A DNA stretch of 64,000 bases from Alkalinema sp. CACIAM 70d (GCA_002148405.1 MUGG01000059.1:1-64000), one strand, 5' to 3'. Shown: positions 1-8,103, counted from the stretch's first letter. Program-made: numbers and translations. The notes: generated by a model from the letters alone, not told the origin.

Positions 1-21
1 CTAAGGAATTGCGTAAATGAT

Positions 22-45
22 TATTGAGGACAGTATTGAGGACAA
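22..45 (+). repeat. 12-bp tandem duplication carrying a ribosome binding site
   Basis: TATTGAGGACAG is followed directly by TATTGAGGACAA. Each copy contains a GAGG Shine-Dalgarno-like core, and the second ends three bases before the ATG of the DUF486 gene. The duplication therefore doubles the likely ribosome binding site. Confidence 0.7.
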
Positions 46-48
46 AAG

Positions 49-393
49 ATGTTGCAGCCGATCGTCCTGTTGATGATTTCCAATGTGTTTATGACCTTTG
101 CCTGGTATGGGCATTTGAAGGATCTGAAAACTGCGCCCTTGTGGGTAGCGATCGTGGCGAGTTGGGCGATCGCGTTTTTTGAGTATTGTTTTCAGGTTCC
201 TGCGAATCGACTTGGCAACAATTACTTCAGCCTGCCGCAGCTCAAAGTACTCCAAGAAATTATTACGATGGTGATCTTTGCGGGGTTTAGTGTGGCTTAT
301 ATGAAAGTGCCGATTACCCGTAACTATGTTTTTGCGGGGATGCTGTTGGCGGGAGCTGCTTACCTGATTTTTAGTGAGCATCAAGCAAAGTGA
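49..393 (+). CDS. DUF486 small multidrug-resistance-like membrane protein
   Basis: This 114-residue, very hydrophobic protein has about four predicted membrane spans, around residues 3-20, 28-45, 66-84 and 90-108. The polar linker holding FFEYCFQVPANRLG and the PQLKVLQEI segment are typical of the DUF486/DMT-like family. These proteins are related to small drug/metabolite exporters, but no substrate is established. The ATG at 49 is preceded by a doubled GAGG site. The gene ends before a candidate small-RNA region and has no same-strand partner in the window. Membership in the family is fairly sure; function is not known. Confidence 0.85.
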   Translation: MLQPIVLLMISNVFMTFAWYGHLKDLKTAPLWVAIVASWAIAFFEYCFQVPANRLGNNYFSLPQLKVLQEIITMVIFAGFSVAYMKVPITRNYVFAGMLLAGAAYLIFSEHQAK

Positions 394-495
394 GGACAAT
401 ACGGACTCTATCTAGAGCATTAATCCCATTTGTGAAGAAGTCGGGGAGGAGGTATCGCTTACGGAAGATTTGCAGCTAATTTTGATTTTTTTGCT

Positions 496-597
496 GTTTT
501 TTTCCTGATGGAATTCGATGACTGAAGTATAGGGGAATGGTAGATGCACCCTGACAAATTTGACCTCCCAAGCTCCCGGCCTGGGAGGTTTTTTATG
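496..597 (+). ncRNA. candidate small RNA unit, copy 1, with intrinsic terminator
   Basis: A unit of about 100 bp starts with a T7 run, contains a conserved GATGACTGAAGTATAG segment with a possible -10 (TATAGG), and ends with a strong hairpin. ACCTCCCA (563-570) pairs with TGGGAGGT (582-589), and six Ts follow (589-594). The same unit recurs at 607-708. No convincing protein frame is shared by the copies, because a 1-base difference in the terminator loop would shift any frame. A transcript starting just after the -10 would be roughly 50-60 nt. Whether it is transcribed is inference. Confidence 0.5.
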
Positions 598-606
598 ATC
601 TTTTTT

Positions 607-708
607 GTTTTTTTCCTGATGGAATTCGATGACTGAAGTATAGAGGAATGGTAGATGCACCCTGACAAACTTAACCTCCCAAGCTCCGGCCTGGGAGGTT
701 TTTTATGC
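607..708 (+). ncRNA. candidate small RNA unit, copy 2 (tandem, period 111 bp)
   Basis: This is a second copy of the 496-597 unit. It is nearly identical through the T7 run, the GATGACTGAAGTATAG segment, the ATGCACCCTGACAAA segment and the hairpin ACCTCCCA (674-681) / TGGGAGGT (692-699) with its T tract. Differences include TATAGA for TATAGG and one base fewer in the terminator loop. Each copy keeping its own intact terminator suggests duplicated small-RNA genes rather than two terminators of one gene. The rest of the 394-761 gap shows nothing else. Confidence 0.5.
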
Positions 709-761
709 ACGATCGAAGGGTTTACTGTATGAGCGATCGTGGATGGGCGATCGTCGCGGTT

Positions 762-1361
762 TTAACGCATTGCTGCGACGGTATTGCGCCATGCCAAATC
801 CTTTGAGAGAACAATTAAGGCGCGTTCTTCGGGGCCTGTGAACATTTTGGCGTCAATCAATTCAGTCAGCACTTGGTAGGTAAGTTGCTTAGCGAAGGTG
901 CCGCCTGCTTGCAATAGATGACTGTAGTAGGTGAATTGTGATCGGCCTTGGGGGTCAAGGTGAAACTGATGAATTTCATCGCGGGTCATTTTGACCACGG
1001 GAGTATCCACGGGGACGACAACGCGGGGAATGCCTTGAATTCCGTAGGTGGGGGTGGGATTTAAATTGCCAATTAAGACTGTCCAGAGGAGTGTGCGGGT
1101 TTCGGTGATGAGGTCGGGGGCAAAGACGGGATCGGGTTCGCTGGTTAGGCGGGGGCCGAGGTTATTGAAATTGGGATTGAGCAGTTGGGAGTTGTAGACT
1201 AAACCGACGGCCCAGTGGCGACCGTGGCTTTCCTCCAGTTTGACAAAGGTGCCAAATCCGTAGTCATCGGCTTTGGGGGCATCGAGAAATTCTGTTTCGT
1301 CGTCAACTTGGACGATGTAATCACAGTGGGAGTTGGATTTGACGACTTTGCCTAAACGCAT
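762..1361 (-). CDS. HAS-barrel-type conserved cyanobacterial protein
   Basis: The protein has 199 residues from the ATG at 1361 (MRLGKVVKSNSHCDY). An earlier in-frame start at 1526 would add 55 residues unlike the rest, so the shorter form is preferred. The N-terminal 100 residues look like a beta-barrel of the HAS-barrel kind (FGTFVKLEE, WAVGLVYNSQLLNPNF) found at the start of HerA-like and related ATPases, here without an ATPase. The C-terminal half is mainly alpha-helical. No catalytic motif is visible. It may be a cyanobacterial conserved protein of unknown role. The family assignment is from recognition of sequence style and is moderately sure. Confidence 0.6.
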   Translation of the reverse strand: MRLGKVVKSNSHCDYIVQVDDETEFLDAPKADDYGFGTFVKLEESHGRHWAVGLVYNSQLLNPNFNNLGPRLTSEPDPVFAPDLITETRTLLWTVLIGNLNPTPTYGIQGIPRVVVPVDTPVVKMTRDEIHQFHLDPQGRSQFTYYSHLLQAGGTFAKQLTYQVLTELIDAKMFTGPEERALIVLSKDLAWRNTVAAMR

Positions 1362-1548
1362 GTTTAGTGCCTGCTTGAATGCTAATAGTTCTTCTGTTCC
1401 AAATGGGTTTATTGTAATACCATTTGCAATAAACGGAACGCTTAGCAAAATGGGGAATGGTTGCTGGGGGAATCGGGAGACCGATCGCCCCCTCCGATCG
1501 GCGCTAGGGCGCGTGCCAATCCGCACTGTTGCGAAGTATCTCGCAGGG

Positions 1549-1577
1549 TTGACAGTTCACTAGTTTATTCGTAGTGT
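1549..1577 (+). promoter_or_regulatory. sigma-70-type promoter for the 1584-1787 RNA
   Basis: A perfect -35 box TTGACA (1549-1554) is separated by 17 bp from TAGTGT (1572-1577), a partial -10. Transcription would start near 1584, just ahead of the structured region and its terminator. Confidence 0.5.
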
Positions 1578-1583
1578 GGTTTC

Positions 1584-1787
1584 TCGTAGCTGAGTACAAC
1601 CGTGTTAAACTTCCCGATTGGATCAGCGTAGCTCCCGAAAATTAAGGCGCTACCCAGCGTTGGTTCCAAGCAACAAAGGGTAGCTAAACCCCCAAGCTGA
1701 TTCTGGCAGCTAGGCGGTCTGACACGGATTGTAACATTCGATCGGGCCACCCTACTTGTCCTGCGCAAAAGGGTGGTCTTAATTTTT
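1584..1787 (+). ncRNA. structured RNA candidate, 6S-RNA-like rod
   Basis: The region folds as a rod. A closing helix pairs 1595-1607 with 1720-1733, giving 13 pairs with one bulged A at 1728. An asymmetric internal bubble follows, then GGATCAGC (1620-1627) with GCTGATTC (1696-1703), and an inner hairpin GCTACCC (1649-1655) with GGGTAGC (1678-1684). A separate terminator hairpin (1745-1753 with 1770-1778) ends in a T-rich tract at 1779-1787. A closing stem, central bubble and apical stem in about 150-200 nt is the layout of 6S RNA. The alternative is a structured leader of the small gene at 1825. No tmRNA, RNase P or known riboswitch motif was seen. Confidence 0.5.
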
Positions 1788-1824
1788 GGGGTTTCTTCCC
1801 GTCTCAACATTCAGGAGAAATCCC

Positions 1825-2037
1825 ATGTTTATTGGTTTTGATAATTCCGATCGTGTAACTGATTCGGAGCGGAGACCGTTGCAGTTTTATTTATTTGGCA
1901 CTCGTGAAGACGTGCAATCAGCGATTAACCAACTGCATGTTGTACGGTTTAGCGATAGAGTTCGCTGGAGCGTTCCCGTTCCCGTTCCCGGTTCTGATTG
2001 GCAATACGTGAGCATGATGCAGCGCGATCGGGTTTGA
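1825..2037 (+). CDS. small conserved hypothetical protein
   Basis: The protein has 70 residues from the ATG at 1825, which has AGGAGA at 1813-1818, six bases upstream. An earlier in-frame start at 1786 would sit in the terminator of the upstream RNA and is less likely. The sequence shows a short alpha/beta pattern (LQFYLFGTREDVQSAINQLHV) and no signal peptide or membrane segment. A run PVPVPGS lies near the C-terminus. I do not recognise a function. It could be co-regulated with the upstream RNA by terminator read-through. Confidence 0.6.
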   Translation: MFIGFDNSDRVTDSERRPLQFYLFGTREDVQSAINQLHVVRFSDRVRWSVPVPVPGSDWQYVSMMQRDRV

Positions 2038-2057
2038 TCCCCCCTAGACTCCTTAAT

Positions 2058-2186
2058 TTCGATCCCCCCTACCCCCCCTTGACAAGGGGGGAATCGGAGT
2101 AAATAGGAGAAAAGTTGCTATAGTTTCTAGTTTTTGCTTGATTAACTCAAAGTTTCCCTTATTAAGGGGAATTTAGGGGGATCGAA
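2058..2186. repeat. MITE-like palindromic element, copy 1
   Basis: Terminal inverted repeats TTCGATCCCCCCTA (2058-2071) and TTTAGGGGGATCGAA (2172-2186) enclose about 100 bp. The ends also carry CCCCCCTT/AAGGGGGG and CCCTTATTAAGGGG sub-palindromes. A second, shorter copy lies at 53911-53995. No transposase is encoded, so it would be non-autonomous. An extra half-end GATCCCCCCTA lies just upstream near 2037-2048. The remaining stretch to 2512 holds only a small palindrome (CTTGTATTACAAG) and no supported gene. Confidence 0.6.
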
Positions 2187-2512
2187 TCCCCGCGATCGAC
2201 CCACAAAAACTCACTTATCCCTCTTTTGTCACATTAGTAGAAGAAAAAGCTGAAATACTTGTATTACAAGAGTTTTGCTCTCTTGTCATTTTCAGAATTC
2301 TCAAACTAGAAACTGTTGATACGCAAGGGTTTCAGAATTTACTTCAGAGGGAACAAAAAAAGAGGGATATCTATAAAGTCCTCTTACTGCTTTGGACTTT
2401 TCAGGTTGTTATCCGAATTGATAATATCAAACTGCCTCCAGGAGGGAATCGATCGGCCAAGTAAACCATCACTATCAGCCCAAACTCCCCAACCGCATGA
2501 TGCTTAACGATA

Positions 2513-3475
2513 TTAGCGAGGCACCGTTACCTGGTTCAGTAACCCTTGGATCACAGCATCGATATTTAAACCATCCAACTGGGCTTCTGGACGGAGAATC
2601 AGACGATGGCGTAGCAGCGGAATTGCGATCGACTTCACATCATCCGGCGTCACAAACTCCCGATTCGCCAACCAAGCCTGTACCTTACTCGCCTGCAACC
2701 ATGCCACTGTCGATCGCGGAGACGCCCCCAGGGAAATATCCGGATGTTTGCGCGATCGTTGAGCAATTGCGAGCAAATAATCTAAAACATTATCTTGAAC
2801 TTGAACTTTCTGAATCAGCTTACGAGCTTCTAGAATTTGCGAGACTGTAGTAATTGGCTTCAATTTTGCTAAATCTAACCGTTTCGCTTGGAATCCCGCC
2901 TGAGTGTTTAACAGCATTTGCTTTTCTGCACTAGGTTCTGGATAATCCACCATAAGCTTAAACAAAAATCGATCGAGTTGGGCTTCCGGCAAGGGATAGG
3001 TGCCCTCAAATTCCAAGGAGTTTTGCGTCGCAATTACCCAGAATAATTCAGAAAGTGCCAAGGTTTGCCCATCCAGCGTCACCTGTTGTTCTTCCATTGC
3101 TTCCAGCAGTGCCGATTGAGTCTTGGGCGGAGTACGATTGATTTCATCCGCTAGAAGAATCTGGGTGAAAATTGGGCCTTGCTTTAACGTAAAATTGCGC
3201 GTATTTAGATCAAAAATATTCGTTCCCAGAATATCAGACGGCAAAACATCTGGCGTTAACTGAATCCGACGAAAGTCCGCTTGAATGAGCTGCGAAAGAA
3301 CCCTCGCCAACAGCGTTTTTCCCGTTCCCGGTACCCCCTCTAAAATGACATGTCCCCCCGCTAGCAACGCGATCAGCAATTGGTGCGCGATCGCATCCTG
3401 CCCCACCACCACTTGGCTGAGCATTTGTTCTAGGCGAGAAAAGATAGGATTCATTCCAGATTGCATTTCAGACAT
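2513..3475 (-). CDS. MoxR-family AAA+ ATPase
   Basis: This cytoplasmic ATPase of 320 residues has Walker A GVPGTGKT (47-54), Walker B ILLADEIN (106-113), a sensor-1 region around 146-155 (WVIATQN) and the C-terminal lid typical of MoxR/RavA-type proteins. MoxR ATPases are thought to help mature or remodel partner proteins, often ones with VWA domains. It is the last gene of a four-gene minus-strand operon after a caspase-like protein, DUF4129 and DUF4350. The usual DUF58/VWA partner is not next to it. The ATG at 3475 is preceded by an 18-bp tandem array that replaces any clear Shine-Dalgarno. Family assignment is secure; the substrate is unknown. Confidence 0.95.
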   Translation of the reverse strand: MSEMQSGMNPIFSRLEQMLSQVVVGQDAIAHQLLIALLAGGHVILEGVPGTGKTLLARVLSQLIQADFRRIQLTPDVLPSDILGTNIFDLNTRNFTLKQGPIFTQILLADEINRTPPKTQSALLEAMEEQQVTLDGQTLALSELFWVIATQNSLEFEGTYPLPEAQLDRFLFKLMVDYPEPSAEKQMLLNTQAGFQAKRLDLAKLKPITTVSQILEARKLIQKVQVQDNVLDYLLAIAQRSRKHPDISLGASPRSTVAWLQASKVQAWLANREFVTPDDVKSIAIPLLRHRLILRPEAQLDGLNIDAVIQGLLNQVTVPR

Positions 3476-3540
3476 TGTGATTAACCAGAAAATTGTGATT
3501 GACCCGAAAATTGTGATTGACCCGAAGTGATTAACCAGAG
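3475..3540. repeat. 18-bp tandem array at the MoxR start
   Basis: Units TTGTGATTAACCAGAAAA (3475-3492), TTGTGATTGACCCGAAAA (3493-3510) and TTGTGATTGACCCGAA (3511-3526) are followed by a partial GTGATTAACCAGAG. The array begins at the MoxR start codon and fills the region where its ribosome binding site should be. Confidence 0.8.
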
Positions 3541-3586
3541 CTTAAGCCTTGACATAGCTTGCTGAATAGAATTCTTCAACTATGAC

Positions 3587-4759
3587 TTACGATCGAGACC
3601 GATCGAGCATTTTTCGAACCTGCGACCATTTTTGCAACCAGAGCAACAAATCGGATTCCCGTTTGAGGGAACCACGGGGATGGAGTAAGGGTTGGAGATC
3701 CGTGGGCGATCGCCCCGTTTGATTTTGCCACATCGTCATTAGCTCTTGCTCATCAGCCGTCTCTCCGGACAATCCTAATTGTTGTTGCAAATGAGCTTTC
3801 TCAGCATTACTAATCACCTGTTCAACAAATTCATAACTCCTTGCTTTTTGTAATACCCCAGCCATTGCCTGAATGTAGGCTTGACTATTGTTGACAGGAG
3901 GATTAAGGATTGAACGAACAGCCCCAAATCGCCGATTTTTAGCATAAATCAGGATTCCAACGACCACAAATCCTTGGATTACCATTAGAACAAACGGAGT
4001 AGCAGTCAGATAGCCAATCAGATCACCGCGCGTTTCCTTTTCTCGGGTGGCTGCATCTTTATAGCCATGGAGATATTCATCTACCCAAATCCGATCGGGC
4101 TTTTCTCCCAGCAACTCCGCCAGATAAGCATAGTTCGCAGAGCTATCCTGATAGGCATTAGCCGCCAAATAGGGCGTTGTCACCCGAATAATTTCGCCAG
4201 TTCCGCGTACTTCACGGGTAACGATTCCACCATAGCGATCGCTTAATAAAACCGGATTACCCTGTACAGAAGTAGGACGTTTGGATTGCGAAGAAATGAG
4301 TTGGGGCGGAAATCGTCGCGTGGTTGCAATGGTCACTGTACCTGCGGTTGTGGCATGAGATGAGATAAAGGGAGCTTCCGTAGCCTTTCCCTGTTTCGCC
4401 AAAACTACCAGACGATTGCCTCCACTCACCCAAGCAATTAAATCACTCGGTAGCTGTTGAGCCGCACGCTCCCCATACACCTGCAAAAATGTTTCTTCAA
4501 GGTCACTCGCTCGCTGAGTTGATCGGACTAAGTTTTTATAAGGCTGTTGCCAACGATCGATTTTTACGCCTTGTTGCTGCATATAGGTATACCACCCTGC
4601 ATAGCCATCCGGAGATCGACCATAGGAAGAACCATCAATCAATCGATCAGTGGGTGCAAGGAACAGTAAACTTAACAGTAGGACTAAGACAATTCCCAGA
4701 ATCCATAACCATTGTCGTTTTGAAACACTATTGGAAACACTATTAAAAGCCGGAAACAT
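3587..4759 (-). CDS. DUF4350 domain membrane protein
   Basis: The protein has 390 residues, with an N-terminal membrane segment (about 15-31, WLWILGIVLVLLLSLLFLA) and a second near 250-275 (VLMVIQGFVVVGILIYA). The extracytoplasmic stretch between them carries the DUF4350 pattern (DGSSYGRSPDGYAGWYTYMQ, then a GGNRLVVLAKQG-type strand-turn). The C-terminal part is a helical cytoplasmic tail. DUF4350 genes usually sit in MoxR operons, as here, between DUF4129 and MoxR. The role is unknown; a membrane partner of the ATPase is the natural inference. Start ATG at 4759. Confidence 0.85.
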   Translation of the reverse strand: MFPAFNSVSNSVSKRQWLWILGIVLVLLLSLLFLAPTDRLIDGSSYGRSPDGYAGWYTYMQQQGVKIDRWQQPYKNLVRSTQRASDLEETFLQVYGERAAQQLPSDLIAWVSGGNRLVVLAKQGKATEAPFISSHATTAGTVTIATTRRFPPQLISSQSKRPTSVQGNPVLLSDRYGGIVTREVRGTGEIIRVTTPYLAANAYQDSSANYAYLAELLGEKPDRIWVDEYLHGYKDAATREKETRGDLIGYLTATPFVLMVIQGFVVVGILIYAKNRRFGAVRSILNPPVNNSQAYIQAMAGVLQKARSYEFVEQVISNAEKAHLQQQLGLSGETADEQELMTMWQNQTGRSPTDLQPLLHPRGSLKRESDLLLWLQKWSQVRKMLDRSRS

Positions 4760-4882
4760 AATGACATACCTAAATCATTCGTCAATCAGTCTTAGATTCA
4801 GTCTTAGATAATGAAAACAGCAACCTTTAGCAGTCAGAGCCTTCTTTTGAATATGGCATTCTCGCTTTTTAATCCTCAATTC

Positions 4883-5587
4883 TTAATTCTCATTTCTTCC
4901 CAGACCAGTCTGCTCTGCTATCGTTTGATAGGCTTGTTGACATTTTAAAAAGATCTGTTCCGAGACCCTCGATCGCTCGTAATAAATTTGCTCATGCACT
5001 TGAATTAAAACTGTGTAGGCACTGATCAATCGTCCAGTCGATAAACCTCGCAAAAGTTGCAAATATTCTCCATCCGTCCGGCTAGCATCAACGGTCAGGA
5101 TTTGACGATCGCTCAACTGTTGGAGCATCGCCATATACAAAGCACGACATCCTTCCGCATAATTCTGCTGTTTTGCATAGGATTGCGCTAATTTATACCA
5201 TTCCATTGAGGATTGGGGTAGCTCAGTGCGGGAAGCCTCCAATCTTGCAGAGGCTCGATCGCGGCGACGTTTAACCCAATAGGGATCTAACCATCGCACC
5301 AAACACCAACTAATCCAGACCACAAAACTCAGCACCACTAACCAAAAAAGCACTTCCCAAAACTGCGAGGGAACGGTCGGTAGGGCTGGCTCATTGGGCA
5401 TTGAGGGGGAGAATTTCCAACTTGCTGTTTTAACCTCTAACCATTCCGCAAAGCGCTGTGTCCATTGCCGAAATTGCCAGGTAGGATTGTTTTTTTCTAG
5501 GGGGGCAGTCAGCAGTGGGCTAATGATGAACGAACAAACTATCCATGGGCAGGTCATGAATTGTATTCTAGGTTCCAGCATCTCCAT
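4883..5587 (-). CDS. DUF4129 domain membrane protein
   Basis: This 234-residue protein has a weak N-terminal hydrophobic stretch, one clear membrane segment near 80-105 (EVLFWLVVLSFVVWISWCLV) and a C-terminal cytoplasmic helical domain. The C-terminal domain (YAEGCRALYMAMLQQLSDR, then EYLQLLRGL) matches DUF4129. This family accompanies MoxR, DUF58 and transglutaminase-type proteins in many bacteria. Only 18 bp separate it from the end of the caspase-like gene upstream, so co-transcription is likely. Start taken at the ATG at 5587; the ATG ten codons later is an alternative. Confidence 0.85.
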   Translation of the reverse strand: MEMLEPRIQFMTCPWIVCSFIISPLLTAPLEKNNPTWQFRQWTQRFAEWLEVKTASWKFSPSMPNEPALPTVPSQFWEVLFWLVVLSFVVWISWCLVRWLDPYWVKRRRDRASARLEASRTELPQSSMEWYKLAQSYAKQQNYAEGCRALYMAMLQQLSDRQILTVDASRTDGEYLQLLRGLSTGRLISAYTVLIQVHEQIYYERSRVSEQIFLKCQQAYQTIAEQTGLGRNEN

Positions 5588-5605
5588 CCCCTTCGCAAAG
5601 CTCCT

Positions 5606-7115
5606 TTATCGTACTCGTTGCTGCCATTCTCCGATCGCCCGTTGAGCCGTTGGGCCAATACTCGATTGATTTTTAGGAATCCGTTGGGCTGTTGCAATGG
5701 CTGCGCGGAAATTTCCCTGCCGGGCCTGCTGTTCCGCTAAATCTAACAAATCCTGACACCAGCGATCGATCTGTCGTTGCGCCAAGGGATAGGCGGGATC
5801 CTGGGGAGAAACTTGTTGGGCGCGGGTAATGGCACGACCCACATCCGTAGGGTTCAGGGGCGGCAGATAGGTTTGAGCCTCTTGTAAAATCCGCTGGCCG
5901 GGACTGAAGATCGCAGAATCATTGGAGCGCTGAGGTAAGGCGGACGGAGCAGGAGTTGCAGGGCTGGCCGTGCTTGGTGGGGTGGGTACCGATGGAGGGG
6001 CGGAACGCTCTGGGCTCGATCGAGGATTCAAACCGCTTGCCAGAAGGGATAATTTAACCCAATGGGTCAAGCCGATCGCTAACAAAATGAGTCCTCCTAG
6101 TAATCCAATGCCCCAGACCCATGGGGCAGTGCGAGCAGCTTGGAGCCTCTGCGATCCGTGGGACGGCTGGGAACCTGGGAAGCGTAAATCAGAATCCAAG
6201 GGCGCTTCCAGCGATAACCGCTCCGGCCTGTTGATCGCATCGGTCAACGACTCCGGTGAGACAGCGGGAAACGCCTGATTGCTTTCAGGATCCATGCCCT
6301 GGATGCTTGCCTTTGGCTCTGGAAAGGGAGCAAGTCGGCTGTTTGACGGCACGATCGTGGGAACGGATAATCGCTCTAGCTGCTCTGGCATGGCGATGAT
6401 GCTGGGTTCTTGGCTCGGTCGTCCCGTATGTTGCCCCAGTTCCGGTAAGCGAACTTGCAACACCTTAGCCCACTCAGACAAGGGCTGTCCTGCGGCGGCC
6501 CGCAAGCCCTCTAACACCGCAAGGGTAAACAATCCCTGACCTAGGAGCGGCGACTCGTAGGAAAACTGGCTAGGTTGACAAGAAAGAACCGTAGCAATGC
6601 CAAATTCTCGCGCTAGTTGAGCCGTATGCTGTCCGAGGTACTGAATTCTGCTAGGGGCGGTGGGATTGGATTGACGGACAGATTGACTACGGTTGATGTC
6701 CAGCAGGACTAAAATGCGATCGGTCGGTAAGGTCTTGAGCACCGCAAATACGGTTTTGAGACTGAGCCAAGAGTCCGGTGGACAGGCAGGATTGGCATCG
6801 ATCGGGAGGAGGTAGTCTTCCTGCTGCCACAGATCTCCATAGCCGCTAAAAAAAGATCCAGAGCGTATCCCCGGCTTCAACCCGCTGCTTCCGAAGCACA
6901 TCTAACCAATATTCAAAGGTAGGCCGATCGGGATAGGTGGGATCGTCAAGGTGATGGGGCGACGCCTCAGTCATTAACAAAACTTGATCTTGGGGCACCC
7001 CCGCTGCTTGGACAAACCAATCTGCGATCGCTTGGGCATCCTGCTGGGCACATTTCAAGGGTTGCAACAGCCGATAGTGGTTAATACCCACCGCTATCAC
7101 CCAAACTTTGCTCAT
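5606..7115 (-). pseudogene. caspase-like (pseudo-orthocaspase) membrane protein, frameshifted
   Basis: The first 89 codons, from ATG 7115 (MSKVWVIAVGINHY), encode a caspase p20 N-terminus ending ...TLWIFF then TAG. The next frame resumes at once with SGYGDLWQQEDYLLPIDANP and runs to 5606, about 500 residues in all. The break is a run of seven Ts on the coding strand (6848-6854); six Ts would give one open frame. The catalytic His is Tyr92 (SGYG) and the Cys position is Asn141 (LLDINR), so protease activity is not expected. A membrane segment lies near residue 355 (WGIGLLGGLILLAIGLTHWV), followed by a Pro-rich linker and a helical C-terminus. It heads the DUF4129-DUF4350-MoxR operon. It may be expressed by slippage or be a sequencing artefact. 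Confidence 0.75.
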
Positions 7116-7304
7116 GCCAAATCTCCCGAACGGTTTGGTGGCTCTCGCACTATTATGGGGCTGTTAGCGATTTCGATCGCGGTTTTTCTACCCAATTCCG
7201 TATCCCAGCTTCAACGAACACGGCTCCCATGCGATCCTGGGTTGAGTCGGGAATGGAGAGGTTAGTTGAGTCACCTGAATCCCATTGAATCCAACTGAAT
7301 CCAT

Positions 7305-7895
7305 ATGCTAGATCGCCTACTAAATCGCCCTGTTCAACCCCGATCCCCTGTTTCTGCGCTTCGGTCTACCCTCGGATTGCTGCCCAGCGTCTTGAGTTTG
7401 GGCTTGCTGCTGGGCGCGGCAACGACACTCTGGGTTGTTCCGACAACGCTGATGGTGCCTCAAGCCCAAGCCTCGACTGCGCGGTTAGACATTAGCCTCG
7501 ATCGGGTCACGAATGAATCCTACACTTCGTTTATTCGACGGGCCGAGTTGGTAGCACGGGCAGCGGCTCAACGCAGCTTCGATCGGGATATTCTGACGAG
7601 TTCTGTGGTGATTCATGTACTGGGGCGTAACCAAGGTGCAGAAGCTCCGGTGCTGACGTTGGAAGTCACCCGCGAAAACTGGCGAAAACGCCCGGACACT
7701 CGAACTTGGGCTACTTATTATCGGATGGCAAATAATTTACTCGGCTTTCCCTTCAGCCCAACGGATGCGCCGATTAATCCACCCACAGGAACTCCCTTTA
7801 TCCCAGCGATTCCAGCGACTGTTGCCCCTTCTCCCAATTCGGGTGCACCCGCTCAGCCCCTTTCAGAACCCCCAACCTCCAGCGACGTGAAATAG
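7305..7895 (+). CDS. exported conserved hypothetical protein
   Basis: The 196-residue protein has a basic N-terminus, a hydrophobic core at about 22-47 and a plausible signal-peptidase site after AQA (near 57), so it is probably periplasmic or membrane-anchored. The middle part (FIRRAELVARAAAQRSFDRD, then VVIHVLGRNQGAEAP and ENWRKRPDTRTWATYYRM) looks like a compact domain found in cyanobacterial hypothetical proteins. The last 45 residues are Pro/Ser-rich. It is divergent from the caspase-like operon, with 189 bp between starts. No function is recognised. Confidence 0.65.
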   Translation: MLDRLLNRPVQPRSPVSALRSTLGLLPSVLSLGLLLGAATTLWVVPTTLMVPQAQASTARLDISLDRVTNESYTSFIRRAELVARAAAQRSFDRDILTSSVVIHVLGRNQGAEAPVLTLEVTRENWRKRPDTRTWATYYRMANNLLGFPFSPTDAPINPPTGTPFIPAIPATVAPSPNSGAPAQPLSEPPTSSDVK

Positions 7896-7990
7896 TAAGG
7901 GGAAACATGGTAGAAGCTGTAGAAGTACAAACTGGTAATTAGGGCTAGGGATACTATGAATTGCTCGATCGGCCTTCTAACCCGATCGAC

Positions 7991-8036
7991 CTTTAAACAA
8001 CCAGGCCACCCCTTGCAAAAAACAAGTCAGGTGGCC
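7991..8036 (-). terminator. terminator-like hairpin downstream of rpsU
   Basis: GGCCACC (8004-8010) pairs with GGTGGCC (8030-8036), and the loop contains a nested CTTG/CAAG stem. Read on the minus strand, the hairpin is followed by TGGTTGTTTAAA, a modest T-rich tail, which suits the end of the rbp-rpsU transcript. Confidence 0.55.
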
Positions 8037-8103
8037 CAATGATGGTGAAAGTTGCTTGAATGTGAACGCGGATTCAGGCCGCAATTGTTAACGATTCCGA
8101 ATG

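Noticed and set aside
1362..1526. Upstream extension of the HAS-barrel gene
   Set aside because: The added residues are unlike the rest of the protein and MRLGKVV is the natural start.
2316..2507. Short plus-strand frame after the first MITE-like element
   Set aside because: Low-complexity residues, no binding site, and it runs into the 3' end of the MoxR gene on the other strand.
5606..7115. Active metacaspase
   Set aside because: Both catalytic positions are substituted (Tyr92, Asn141) and the frame is interrupted.
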